A DNA stretch of 64,000 nucleotides from Erythrophleum ivorense (taxonomy: Eukaryota > Streptophyta > Magnoliopsida > Fabales > Fabaceae), in the NCBI GenBank assembly GCA_026724425.1, contig JAIUCV010000278.1, forward strand, positions 124,001 to 188,000, in the 5' to 3' direction. Within the stretch, counting starts at the first letter, position 1. Every line of letters starts with the position of its first letter. The position numbers and the translations under genes were made by a program. Below are positions 49,101-62,369 of the stretch, piece after piece. The notes beneath the pieces are model-generated. The model made no database searches. It saw nothing but the letters and a program-made list of their open reading frames with translations, and was not told where the DNA came from.

Positions 49101-52100
49101 TAGATCCTGTCATGCCTGGAACTATCTTTATGAATGATCAAGTAAAACCATACAATCATTGTACAGTTAATATTTTGCAAAGTGTGCACTGTGCACAGGA
49201 TGTCACACTATATCTTGTATCAGTAAAACCATCATGTTCAGGTATTGGTTTTCTAATCTTAATTCAGCCTACCTTGTAACGGCAAGAAGGTAGCTTAATG
49301 AAATTTCAGAAAATAGCATCTTGAGGTCAATAACTTATACTTGGTTGTGTTATTACCTTACAGCCAAAAGTATGAATATAACAGTCAGTAAAAATTCTGG
49401 AGTATATTTTGTGATGTTGGATATGATGCTTGGGCTTGAAGCCTGAAAAAGAAATTATTCATGGCACTTTCTGAAAGGTGGATTATCTTTCTTTGCACAA
49501 GTTGCACCATACACACTGCTTTTTTCCTGGACTGTATGAGCTTTTAGCATGTTACAAGTTCTCTTTCCACTTTTGTAGACACCTCTTTCGGATGCTACCT
49601 TTCGGATTCTAATAACTTGACCTCTTCAATTTTGATGATAAATTATTTTGCTGATGGCTTCTATGCAGCCTCCACGATCAAAGCATTGTCATGATTGTGA
49701 CAAATGTATTCTTCAGTTTGATCATCATTGTGTTTGGCTTGGAAATTGCATTGGCCAGAATAATCATTGTCAGTTTTGGTGAGTTTGTCATGTTGAGATA
49801 TGTAATTCTTCATTTGCACTCTAGCATCAAGTTTGTTCTGGAGGAGAATTTATCGGAATTAATTAAGTGGTTCTGAGATTAGAAATTTCATAAAGAATGA
49901 ACCTTTATGTTGATGATTTTATTGATCAGTTGGGATCTGCGGATAAAGGACTAATGGCATGGGAACAGAAAAAATTGTCAGAAAAATGTATTTGTTTGTT
50001 TCATATCATCATTGAAATTTGTTGTTGAGGTTGCAATTTGGACTTAATATTCATTTCTTAATATTTATTAGAGATGCACCGGTATGAAGTGTGTTGGATG
50101 AGCTCAGAAATATACACGTGTGTTTTCTTTACGTATTTTATTTTGTTGAACTTATATGTGCTTTTGTTGTAATCTTCCTTATGGAGGAAAGTTACTTACT
50201 AAGTACTAGATATGTCAATTAAATAACAGTTAATTTAGAAAGCAATTTTTTTTTTAAGTGGAAAAACTGAAGTTGGCTTGAACGCTTGCTGAGTTTATGA
50301 ATGAGAAAGTTTTTTCAGTTTATTGGAAGAAATGCCATGTGAAGTTGACGTCTGTGTCCCCCATGAAATCTATTCTGACATTGTATGAAGTTGCTTATTT
50401 TAGTAGTTTCATATATATCTTAGTATAAATATACTTCTCTCACCAGGAAACTATCTATTCTGTTGAAATAATTTAGGTGGTACCTTTGTGAAGAGACAGC
50501 ACTGTGCCTCTGGACTGGTATATTGTATATTTCATACCTGAAGGCTCACATCCCAAGGATTTGGTACAGTATCTTTTGAGCTATTTTATGCAAAAGTTGA
50601 AATTCATTGAGATGAAAAGTATGCAAATCCTTATTTGCCAGGGTCTTCCCTCTTGAAAAGAGAGAAAATGGGAGATAAAAGTCAGTCTTAATAAATTAAT
50701 ATTGCTGGTGACTTTTCTTTTGTTTACCCATCATTAGACCTTCAGGAGAAAATAAAGCAAAACACAACCCAAAAAAAAAAAGGAAGAATGCATAATGCTT
50801 ATGCAGTTTGTGTCTATCTGAAACTGGAATCGGATCCTAACCATATGATGTTGTCAGGTGGAAGGATGCAATCATGATACTACTCTTAATCACGTTGTCA
50901 ATTTCTCTCATCTTCCTCGTTCTTCTACTGCTATTTCATAGGTAACGGATGTGATTTATCTGATTCTGTTTTCCCTATTCTGCATCATATTGCATTTATA
51001 TGTTTTTGGTCCTGTTCCTGACCTATAAAGTCCTGATACATTTTTTGTAGTTACTGTCTTTAATTATCTTTGCTTCTGTTCTATATTTGGGGTGTTGGGT
51101 GTAAATATGCTGACTAGATAATGAGTGTACGTTAGCATGTGTCTAATTCCATATTTGGTAAGTTATGATTGTGTGTAGGATATTATTATGTAATTATGAG
51201 TCTTTAATGCTTGTCTTGTATCATTCTCCTATAAATACGAAGCCTTATGTAGGTCAGAATTCATTGACTGCATTTCATTTTAGGGTTTTCCTCTCTTTCT
51301 TCATATGGTGTTAGAGCCTACAAAGGCCAAAACCATCCTTCCCTTTCAGTTAGCCTTTTTCCAGTGATTGTGCTTTGTTTCAGTCACTGTGTTGTGTTTG
51401 TTTTTGACACACGCCCCTCACCAGTTGCCTCAGACATCATTGATTGGTCATTGCCTGTCACAGGAGCTCCAATTACCACCACATGCGCCGCTGTGCCAGA
51501 TTGCCCATGTGCTGGTGTGTGATAGCACATGACGCCACCCCTCCAGCCTTTGTTTGTCTAGAAGTGGTCGTCGGCCTCCATTTTGTAAAGCCTAGCCTTT
51601 CGCCTTCGTTGGTTGGGCCTTGTTTGTGGTGTTCGACGCTGCCTTCCTATGTGCTTCACTTTTGGTTGCTGTCTTCCTCTGTTATTCACCTTTTGTCACC
51701 TTCTAGAGCTGCCTTCAATCTAAATTCACTATGTCTGATGATGTTGAAGCCTCTTCAACCCAAAAGTTGGGTACATTTATTACTGCATTTTTAGGAAATC
51801 TCATTATTACTCCTAGGAAATTAGATGGCTCTAATTACGTTGCTTGGGTTGCATTTATTGAGGATTATTTAGTGAAACAAGCGTGGATGGATTTTTTTTT
51901 TCTTTTTTTTTGGGGGGGGAAGGGGGGGGGGGGAGATAAAGGGGTGCTAGCCCCCCTCTCTCTCTCTCTCATGTTAAGGAAATTAGATGGCTTTACATTG
52001 CTTGGGTTGCATTTATTGAGGATTATTTAGTGAAACAAGCATGGATGGATTTTTTTTGGGGGGGGGGGGGTTGGAGGGGGAGATAAAGGGGTGCTAGTCC

Positions 52101-55100
52101 CCCACCCTCTCTCTCTCATGTTAACTTATATGAATCCATGGAAATCAATTTTGCAATTATCACGTATAGCATCGGTGTTGGAAAGGAAGGATGCTTATCC
52201 AATGCCAACTTGCATTTGGCTTAGATATGATTTTAATCCCTTAATTAATTTATTTGTTTCAATTTATTTATTTTTTCAATTTCATCCCTTAATTTTCTGT
52301 GTGTGCTATATTTATCTTTTTTTCCATTACATTCATCAGGAATTATTTTGAGACAGTAAAAAGGAAAAAAAATAGAATACCATTTTGAAATATTAACAAT
52401 CTTAGTAGGTAAATTTTTTAAATTTTGACCCCCTAATGGTTTAATTCTAGATCCATCGCTAAAAATAGGTCAATAATATTTCAGCTTCTGATTGGCCTAC
52501 TTGGAAGAAAATAGATCATCAATTGTGTGGTTTATTATGGCATTTAGTTGAATGTGAGTTATGGCATATTCTCCATATTATAAAACATGTTATACTTTCT
52601 GGCAAAAGGCCAAATCCATGTATACTAATAAGATTCAACGCGTTTATGCTCTTTTTACTGAAATGATAAGTTTGAAGCAGTTGGATGCAGACATGAACAT
52701 TTATGTGGGAAAAGTTGAGTCTATGAAATAGAAATTTAGTGAGTAGCTGTTGATATCCTTGGTGCCTAGGAATAGGACTGGCAATGAGACAAATTGTTCA
52801 TAGTTCTTACCCTCGTTAGTTTGATGCTGGACCTCGCTCCTATTCGTGATCAAATTCTCTTTGGTCCTAACATTCTATCCCTTGATAATGTCCTTCCTCA
52901 ATTGCAACGGTTGACCATTTCGCAAAATGAGATTTTGCCACACCAGGCCTTTATTTTTTGCCTTTAATAGAGTGATCGCAATCAAAGTCATGGACGTAAC
53001 AATCATGGGCAACAACTTTAATATAAATTTGGTCATGTCTGTGACCATTGTTATTCTTTACATAGTCATCCTAAGATAGCTAGCATTGCTTTAGTGGAGA
53101 ACGCTTGTGGTCCTCCTTCAATCATTTTATTTTGAGGCTGACTACAATGTCTTCCTGCAATATCAGGCCACTAAATACACTACTACTTCAACTGTCTCTG
53201 TCGCACTGACTAGTAATTCTGTAGCTTTTCTTTCTCAGTCCTTATCCTTTGGATTTTGAATTCTTGACTCTGGTGCTTTTAACCATATCTCTGGCAACCC
53301 ACACCTTTCTCACACCTTGATACTTCTCCCTTTTCACTTCATGCTATTACTCTTGCTAATGGTTTAAAGACAATTGCCAAAGATATTAGTCAAGTACGAC
53401 CCTTCCTCATTTACCATTAACCTCTGTTCTTTAAATTCTTGATTGTCCTTTTAATCTTGTTTCCATTAGTAAACTTACCAAACACTTAATTGTACTCTCA
53501 CCTTTATTGATTCATTTGTGGTTATACCGATTGACGTATGGGGCATACGATTGGCATTGGACGCGAATCTCATGGTCTTTATCACCTTTTTGTGCTAACA
53601 TCTTTAGTTATTTGCACTTCTTTTGACCCTTTGGAGTTGTTGCATTTTCGTTTGGTTTATCCTAGTCTCACTAAAGAAAATGGTTCCTAGTCTCTTGTCT
53701 TTGTCATCTTTAAATTGTGTTTTGTAAGTTGAGTAAACATTCCCATGTCTTCTTTTTTTTTTTTTTTAAAGCAATAACACTAGAGTTGCTTCTCCTTTCT
53801 CTCCTTTTACTCTAATGTTTGGGGACCAAGTCATACTTGTTCATTTTTGGGTTTTTTATATTTTGTTGCTTTTATTAATGATTAATTCTCATTGTTCTTG
53901 GTTATTTTTAATGAAAATTGCTCTCTTCTATTTTTCAACAATTTTGCAATGAGGTTTGTACTCAATTTGGCACTTATATGAAAGTTTTACACCATGGCAA
54001 TACTTGTGAATATCTCTTTGCTCTTTTAAAAAATTTCATGATTGCACAAGGCATACTTTATCAATCCTCACGTGCTTATACACTTCAACAGAATGGGATA
54101 GTGAAACGTAAAAATTGTTATCTCATTGAAATAGCTCACATTTCATTGCTTCATCACAATGTTCCTCTTCATTTTTGGAGCAATGATGTCCTTATTGCAT
54201 GCTACTTGATCAATTGAATTCCTTTTTCTTTGTTACAAAATTAGGTCTCTCACTCTATCTTGTTTCCTAGCGAACCCCTATATCATCTTCTTCCTTGTGT
54301 TTTTTTGGTTATACTTACTTTGTCTACAATTTATTCTAGGACAGGATAAGCTATTTGCCAAATCTTTCAAATGTATTTTCTTGGGTTACTCTTGTTTTTA
54401 GAAAGATACAGGTGTTGTTCCTTAGACACTAATTGTTATTTCATAACCATAGATGTTACCTTCTTTGAGCCAACACCTTTTTATTCTTCAACCATTTCCC
54501 ATGATCCTCACATTGTCATTGAGGTGCTTCTAATTCTATACATTAGTCTCAGTTTTACTTCATTAATCAAGCCTACAGTTGATTCCATTATATCCTCTAA
54601 ACTTATCACTCCTCTAGATTCTGTAGATGTCCTTATTGATTCATGCACGATTCCAATGTTTGATCTTATTCCAAACCTATCTTCTGATGATGGTTTTCCT
54701 ATTGCTATTTGAAAATGTATTTGTTCTTCTTGTAATCTTAATCCTATTTATAATTTTTTGGGTTACAATTGTGTCTCATCTCCCTACTATGCTTTTGTAT
54801 TTTCTTTGTCCTCTATTTCCATTCCTTAGACTACTCAAGAAGCTTTCTCTCATGAAAAGCTATGATTGAAAAAATGAAGGCTATGCAGTCGAATGGCACC
54901 TGGTAACTTGTCAATCTACCCCTTGATAAATTTGTTGTTGGTTGTCAATGGCTTTACGCTGTTAAAGTTAGCCTTGATGGTACCATTGATTGTCTTAAGG
55001 CCCACTTTGTAGCTAAAGGCTACACTAAGATTTTTGGCTTGGATTATGGTGACAATTTCTCATTGGTGGCCAAGATTGCCTCTATTTGTATGGCATTGTC

Positions 55101-58037
55101 TATTGTTGCTATTCAACACTGGCCTTCTTATCAACTTGACATTAAGAATGGCTACACCTAGATTTGTTGCTTATGAGGAGTTTGGATTAGTGTGTAAATT
55201 ACAACTTTCTATTTTTGGGCTCAGATAGCCACCATGGGCCTAGCTTGGGCAATTTAACAGCATAGCCAAACAATTTGAGTTGATTAAAAGTGAAACATAT
55301 CACTTCTTATTTTACATGCGTTGAGCTTCTACTCTTTGCATATATCTAGATTTTTATATTGATGATACTATTATCATTGGGAATGATTAAGATGGACTTT
55401 CTTAGCCTAAACAACACCTACTTGATCACTTTTAGACTAAGGATTTGGACAAGTTAAAATACTTTTTTGACATTGAGGTAGCCCAATCTAGAACTGGAGT
55501 AGTAATCTTTCAAAGAAAATATGCACTGGATATTCTTAAAGAAATTCGTATGTCAAATTGTTGCCTAGTTGATATTCTCATCGATCCTAATATTAAACTT
55601 CTACTAAGATAGGGGGAGCCTTTGATGGATCTTGTAGATATTGGAGACTTGTAGGAAAATTGAACTATCTTGCAATCACTATCTTGTCAATAACATGTAC
55701 TAGTCATTGGGATGCAGTGACACGCAATCTTAAGTATATTAAAGGGGCTTCTAGGAAACGCTTGCTATATGAGGACCATAAACATACTTGAGTGGTTGGG
55801 TCTGCTATTGCAAATAGGTCAGGATCTCCTATAGATTGACGATCCATTACAAGTTATTGCATTTTCAATGGAGGAAATTTTGTATCTTGTAAAAGCAAGA
55901 ACCATGATGTTGTGGCTAGATCTAGTGTTGAAGTTGAATACCATGCCATGACATTGGCAACATGTGAACTAGTGTGAATGAAACAATTGTTTCAAGAACT
56001 CCAATTTGGAGATTTAAGCAAAATGACATTAATTTGTGATAATCAAGCTACTTTACATATTGCATCTAATTCAGTCTTTCATGAGAGGACTAAACATATT
56101 GAAATTGATCGACATTTTATCATAGAGACAATACTATCTAGGACTCCCACTACAAGCCATGTTAATTCCAATGACTAGTTAGCTAATCTTCTCACTAAAG
56201 CGTTAAGGGGACCACACATATCTTACCTTTGTAACATGTTTAATGCATATGATTTATATACTCCACTTGAGGGGGAGTGTTGGAGTGTAAATATGTTGAC
56301 TAGATGGTGAGTGTACATTAGCATTTGTCTAATTCCCTATTTGGTAGGTTATGATTGTGTAATTAGTAGGATATTATTTTGTAATTATGAGTCTTAAATG
56401 TCTTGTCTTGTATCATTTTCCTAGGTCAAAATTAACTGACCACATTTCATTTAAGGGTTTTCCTCTCTTTCTCTGTATTGGGGGACAGAGGGAGTTTTAT
56501 TATTGACTTAGAATTGCTGTTTTACCACATTTTAGTATAAGGAAATGTGTCAATTCCCACTTTCTATGGCACCTACTGTCTAATGTCTAAACTGCTCTCT
56601 TAGTCCTCTTACTGTGTGCTATAAATTTAACTAATTTCTGTATCTTTTGGGCTTCTCATTCTGCCACCTTAATTGAGGTGACAAAGTGTTGGAATTTTGA
56701 AACTGAGTATTATGTCTGAGCCATAAACTTTTTATCAGTTGGCTATAGGAGTTAATCATAAATCATATTGTTTCCTTTAGAATTCAATTCATGATGTTCC
56801 AAATGTCTAGTAAGGAATTGATGGAGCTTTATGTGATGTGAATAATGAGATATGGGGAAGAAATATTTAAAATTATCGAAGTATATCATATTTGTATTTT
56901 ATGAAATGGAAATTTATTATAAGTAGAGTACTTATTAGTAATTTAGGATTATTTTCCTAATAAAGAACTACTATGTTCTTGGCTTTTCAGCCTTTGCTGT
57001 GAATTTGAAATTGCTATCAAATTGTTCTGTACTGTTCTTCCCATCTCCTATTTTCCCTTCTTCCTCTTTCTCCCTCCCCTTTCTGTTCTTTGGTCCTACA
57101 TCAGAAATTCTTCCCAGCTTGGCTTTTCACCTATATTGGGAAATTTTGAAAGTAAAAGGATGAATTAGAAAAACGTGCTGAGTGAATCATATTGAAAGGT
57201 GATGGAAATCATAGAGCTGTCAGTTCACAGGATGATAAATTGGCTTTCTACTGTTTCACACTGTTGTTGAATTGACTATATTCATAACAGACAAGATGGT
57301 AATTCTCTCAGAAATTTCTCTTTCAATATTTTCATAACATCCTTCTTCCCAAGAGACTCTTCTCACCGACAAGAGCAGCTGGGAAGTTACAGTTGGAATC
57401 ACAACTGTCAAAACAGATTCTGAACCACTGACTCCTTATTCACTAACTTTTAACTAACTACTTATTCATTCTATTTATTACAGGTATCAATTTTCTGCCA
57501 ATGATACCGTATCCAAAAGATATTACTACTGTATAGTGAAAATTTGGTTGTTAGAAAGCAAGGAGTATCTCTGATGTTTTGTCTTTTCTGCAGTTATCTT
57601 ATTCTGACAAATCAGACTACTTACGAACTTGTGAGAAGGAGGAGGATTTCTTACCTAAGGTTTGATTGTCCCCTTAGTATGTTTCTACTAATTCATATTA
57701 TAATTTTATTCATGTAAAGGTAACAATTGATGCAGCACGTTCCTCTTTTTGGCTGTAGTATGGTTTATTGTATGAGCTAGTTGTATGTTGATGTTAAATC
57801 AAATGGTTAGAATATCTACATGTTTGGGATAGATCTGGTAAACACAATTTGTCTATCTTCAGGGGGATTCCAGAAAGAGTGTATCCTTTTAGTAAAGGAA
57901 TTTGCCGAAATTTATTCAACTTCTGCTGTGCAAGGAGAAGTGTATACAATTTGGAAGCATTGCCTACCCCTCAAGAGATAGAGGAAAAGTCAATGCCCTA
58001 CACATGCAAGGATGTTGTAACCTGTCGTTGTTGCTGA
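46148..58037 (+). CDS. PAT10: DHHC protein S-acyltransferase, PAT10-like, eleven exons
   Basis: Exons: 46148-46241, 46479-46593, 47526-47600, 47740-47811, 47943-48080, 48872-48905, 49669-49778, 50477-50563, 50858-50941, 57594-57659, 57863-58037. All introns are GT-AG and the phases join to 349 codons. The protein transfers palmitate or another acyl group to cysteines of target proteins. Features in order: cysteine-bearing N-terminus, TM1 near residues 39-57 (LKLALVTIHLVYVAVLFLF), TM2 near 71-87 (YTALYLLLFAATLIQYF), cysteine-rich domain about 169-211 with the catalytic QFDHHCVWLGNCIG (DHHC at 194-197), TM3 about 222-238, TM4 about 249-271, the HSYLILTNQTTYE motif, then RRRRISYLRGIPERVYPFS and a cysteine-rich end TCRCC. 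The wording and end match Arabidopsis PAT10, a tonoplast/Golgi enzyme; that location is family knowledge. Intron 9 is 6652 bp because of a copia insertion, but no exon is damaged. Confidence 0.93.
51093..56477 (+). mobile_element. Decayed Ty1/copia element inside intron 9 of the PAT10-like gene
   Basis: Short LTRs of about 210 bp (51093-51303 and 56278 to about 56477) begin TGTTGGGTGTAAATATG and TGTTGGAGTGTAAATATG. A PBS-like TGGTGTTAGAGCC follows the 5' LTR and a polypurine tract ACTTGAGGGGGAG precedes the 3' LTR. Inside, in the host-gene sense: gag start 51731 (KLDGSNYVAWVAFIEDYL), integrase pieces at 53918-54217 (TLQQNGIVKRKNCYLIE, HFWSNDVLIACYLIN), RT at about 54890-55200 (GCQWLYAVKVSLDGTIDCLK) and RNase H near 55900-56260 (LICDNQATLHIASNSVFHER, LLTKALRGPHI). 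Stops occur throughout and it cannot move by itself. Target duplication: TTGGG-like sequence on both sides, not clean. Confidence 0.88.
51815..52124. repeat. Tandem duplication in the copia gag region, with long G tracts
   Basis: Units 51815-51976 and 51977-52124 share AGGAAATTAGATGGCT, GCATTTATTGAGGATTATTT, AGTGAAACAAGC and GGGGTGCTAG. Each contains T-tract, G-tract (up to about 13 G) and (CT)n sequence that does not belong to copia gag. The unit therefore seems to have picked up foreign low-complexity DNA before or during duplication. Confidence 0.8.
56480..57590 (+). other. Remainder of PAT10-like intron 9
   Basis: No coding sequence is seen. A stretch at about 56835-57140 (repeated AATAATGAGATATGG-like start, CTAATAAAGAACT middle, pyrimidine-rich TCTTCCCATCTCC... 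end) resembles a solo LTR or other retroelement fragment, but no boundaries or target duplication could be fixed. Confidence 0.35.
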
Positions 58038-58039
58038 TG

Positions 58040-59455
58040 TTGGTGCAATTGTTATATTAGAAGAATTATTCCCTCAAAAGTTTTATTTTGTGCTCGAATG
58101 TAGAGATATGTCAATGCATCGGTTTGCTTGGAGAACAGATATTTACTTCACGCTGCTGGCTCTAGGATTACTTTTTTTCTTTTTCTGCCCCTATTCATTC
58201 TTTCCCTCTTTTTTCCTTCTATTTTTAGCGGTGGAGGTTTTTGTTTTTAGGTTTAACGCATAGGTATAGTGCCAGTATTGTTTTTGTGGATGAGATGAAT
58301 TCCTCTTGACTTTTAGATTGTAGTCCGTGATATCTGGTTAATTTTAAAATGACTCCTGTGATAGAACAATTGTGTAGGTAAAGTGCAGGGTTGTCGTTCT
58401 TGTTTTTTTAGGTGTCTGATATACAGTGATCTTGATTCTGACATTTTATATATCATGGTTCTTAGGCACCAGAATATGTTATTAATTTTATCTTTATTTT
58501 TCTATGATAATTAATTTCACAATAAATTTTATTTATTAAAAAAAAGCATATAAAATAGAATGCACAAATTTTGAAAAATTAATGTGCTTATTAATTTGGA
58601 TGAAGAAGGAATCATTATTCATGAACTCTCCAAGTTTATGAAATTATACTTATATTCACAAATAATATAAATAATATACTATTAAAATTGGTATTTATTT
58701 TAATTTACAAGATATATTTAGAAATTTAAGCAGCAAGTAACACTGATTAATTTGTACAACTAAACATGAATATGATACGAGATATAAAATATCATCAATT
58801 GTTTTATCAAATATGAGTATTATGATATCATACTATTTTGTTTCATAATGTACAAGATACAACATTATCGTTTACCAAACACCCTGCCTAATGTATATCA
58901 ATTACTCCAGAAAGTTCTCGTGCACAGTTGACAAGAAGACGCTTAAACGCTCATGAAGGACTTGTCTAATTAACTTCACGTCAAGTGTAACGTTAGCTGC
59001 TTTCCAAATCTTGTGTGATTAGCTATCATATAGAACTTTATGTAAAATCAGTTTAGGCGCTGTGCAGTCCCAAGTCTCCCTAGTGTGGTACGGCACATCA
59101 TAACGATAAATTTGCCTTGAAAAGAAAAATGGATAGTTTTATAAAGAATTATCTTTTAAGAGGTTAAAATTTTTTACCATTTGATCTATTTTAAAATTCA
59201 CTCTTATTTTTTGAATTTGTTAATCCATTGTTTTACAGTGTAGAACTTTGTTTATGCTATTTTTTAATGTAAATTATTTCATAATCAATCTCAAGTTAAA
59301 AAAAGAGAGAGAAAGATTATGTTAAGTAATTGACGGCCAATATAAAATTTTGTTGGATCTTTATATTAATGCAAGTTGTTGTTCGAAAGCAATATGTTAT
59401 ATACCTTAGATGCAGTATCAAATAAGCAAAAGTTATTGCATTGATATTTGGGTAT
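58040..59455. other. 3' flank of the PAT10-like gene and intergenic DNA
   Basis: 58040 to about 58480 is probably the 3' UTR (T-rich, with TTTTTCTTTTTC stretches). The rest shows no gene and no element that can be delimited. Confidence 0.45.
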
Positions 59456-59459
59456 AGTG

Positions 59460-62367
59460 AAAAATAAGTAAAACTTCCCATGTTTTTGTAAATAAATATG
59501 GGTAAAAAAACTAATTCACGAAAATGAGATTTCTTTTGGGACTTGAAATATAGGTAAATTTACATGTAAATAAATGAAAATAGTAGATACTATAGTTAGG
59601 ATGATTAATTTTATGTGCTTACAAAAAACTAAATAAGTAGAAGAAAAAGTAAAAGAATTAGACACCTTATGTTTTTAAGTTCTGGTACATTGGTAAGATT
59701 AAATCTAAAAATAGGATAGGTATAATTGTAAATAAGTATTAAAAAAATATAGCGATAGATGTAAAAAAATTAAAAGATACAATCATAACGTTAAAGTTTG
59801 TAATGGAAAAGAAAACCTTTAATATTATTAGTGCTTACGCACCACAAGTAAAGTTAAAAGAATATCACAAGATAAAATTTTGGAAAGATTTAAAAGGTTT
59901 AATTCAAGAAATATTATTAGGAGAAAAGATTCTTTTAGAAAGAGGTTTTAATGGTCATGTAGATAATGTATATAGAGATTACCAAGGTTCATATGGGGGA
60001 TATGGTTTAAAGAAAGCAAATACAGAGAGTAAAATTATTTTATACTTTTTGTTACCGCTTGACTTTGCAATAACTAATACTTGTTTTAAGAAATGCAAGG
60101 AACATTATGCGAGGAATATTTTATCACGTAAAAAAGTGGAAGGGTATACTCTTAAATTGATTCCTTTTTAATAAGGAAAACAAATAGAAATCTTTGTATG
60201 GATTGTAAAGTTATACCTAAAAAGAATTTGACTACCTAGTATAAAGTCTTGGTCGTGAATGTATGAGTTAAGAGGAGAGTAAAGATCAAAAGCCAAGATA
60301 AGGTGTCAAGAATCAAGTGATGCCAATTAAAAGAGGATAAAGAAAAGAGTTTACAAAGAAGATTTTGGAGCAAAAATTTTGGGAGATACAAGAAAATGCT
60401 AATGATATATGAAAGAGATGGCTAAAGAGATTAGAAAAGTGGTAAAAGAGTACTCGGTGAATCAAGAAACTTTAAACCTAAAGATAAAGAATTTTAATAG
60501 TAAGATGCAAACGTACAAGAAAAGGTTAAGGTTAAAATAGAGTGTTATAAAATATAATCTTTGTATAAAAGTGATAAAAATTGAGAAAACTATAAAGTAA
60601 TTAAAAAAGATACTAACAAGACGATGAGCGAAATGAGAATTAGGGCACTTAATGGATTATACTAATCCTTAGGTACTAAAACTGGAGAAAAACGTAAATA
60701 CGAGCTAACTAAAAGTAAGGAAAAAAAAACAAGAAACATGGATTAAGTGAAATACATTAAGGATGAAAAAGTCTTAGTCATGGAAAAAGATATTAAAGGA
60801 AGGTAGAAAGGTTATTTTCATAGACTATTTAATAAGAGATAAGGGATCTTATTACACTTGGACATGCTATATATTAAAGAACAGAACCAAATTTATACAT
60901 TTGATTATAAGATTAGAGAGTCAGAGGTAAAAAGAATATTAAAGAGGATGAAGAATGATAGAACAATAAGATCGGATAATATACCTATCAAGGTATGGAA
61001 TGAATTATGAGTGAAAGGCATAAATTAATTCATAAAGTTGTTTAATGAAATTAAGAAGTCTAAGAAAATGCCGGATAAGTGAAATGAAGTACTTTAATTC
61101 CTATTTATAAAAATAAGGAAGACATACAAAATTGTACAAATTATAAGAAAATTAAACTCATGAACCACACTAAGAAGTTATAAGAAAGGGTAATTGAGCA
61201 AAAATTAAGGCAAGAGGCTTACGTTATAGAGAATCAATTTGGTTTTATGCTAGGAAGATTGACCATGAAAGCAATATACTTGTTGTGAAGATGGATGGAG
61301 AAATATCAAAGGAATAAAAAAGACTTACAAATGATATTCATTGATTTGGAAAAATATATGATAGGGTACTAAGAGAAGTTTTGTAGAAAGTTCTAAAAAA
61401 GAAGAAGTTTATATCAATTATATTCGAGGAATTCAAGATATATATGATGGGGTTATAATTAGTGTAAAAACAAAAAGTAATCCCACAGAAAATTTTTCTA
61501 TAACCATTGATCTACATTAGGGTTTAACTTTAAACATCTATTTTTTTTACTTTAATTTAGTCAATGCCATAATGCATACTTTTTACATATGATATAATCT
61601 TTGTTAGAGAATTGAGAGAGGAAATGAATAAGAAGTTAAAGTTGTGGAAACTAACTTTGAAAACATATAGATTTCATTTAAGTAGAAGTAAAATAGAATA
61701 TATAAAATATAAGTTTAGTAAAAAGTACACTAATTTTAGTATAGAAGTAAAAATTGAAGAACATATTATACTACAAGTCACACGATTTAAATATTTTGGA
61801 TCTATCATATAACATAACGAGAAAATAAAGAAAGATGTCAAACATAAGATTCAAGTAAGATGGATAAAATAAATTAGTGTTTCAGGTATTATTTGTGATA
61901 GAAGAGTACCACTCAAGTCTCACATAGTTAAAAAACTTGCAATGTTGTATGAAAGTGAGTGTTAAGTAATAAAAAGCTAATAAAAAAATAAGTTTAATGT
62001 TGTAAAAATGAAAATGTTGCATTGGATATATAAGTACATTACACAAAATAGAATTAGAAATAAATGTATTAAAAAGAAAGTTGAAGTTGTGCCTATTATA
62101 GATAAGATTATAGAATCGCGCCTTAAATGATTTAAATATATGTGAAAAAGATTTATAAAAGTTTCAATAAAGAGAATAAATAAAATAAAGAGTAACATAA
62201 TAGTTATAGGTAAAGAGAGATGAAAAAAAACTATAGGTAAAACTATTAAAAAAATTTAGATTTAAATAGTTTATCTAAAAACATGATTTATGATAAAATT
62301 TTATAATGTTATTTGATCCATATAACCAATCCCACTTAATGAAAAAAAGCTTGTTGTTGTTATTGTT
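59460..62367 (+). mobile_element. RTE-type LINE, longer decayed copy (copy 2)
   Basis: The open frame 59803-60171 is the endonuclease domain (FNIISAYAPQVKLKEYHKIK, the GF-NGHV box with the usual Asp lost, GGYGLKKANTESKIILYF, DFAITNTCF). About 60400-61100 is the linker. The RT follows in broken frames: RNKKDLQMIFIDLEK (61310-61350), then 61612-61812 (EEMNKKLKLWKLTLKTYRFH, SRSKIEYIKYKFSKKYTNFS, VTRFKYFGSII) and afterwards SGIICDRRVPLKSH. Endonuclease followed by RT without RNase H is the RTE layout. The 3' end shows GTTGTTGTTATTG, in keeping with the simple tails of RTE elements. Many stops; inactive. Confidence 0.85.
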
Positions 62368-62369
62368 TT

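Noticed and set aside
54371..54869. Hydrophobic open frames in PAT10-like intron 9
   Set aside because: They lie in the decayed copia body between integrase and RT, with no transporter or membrane family match.
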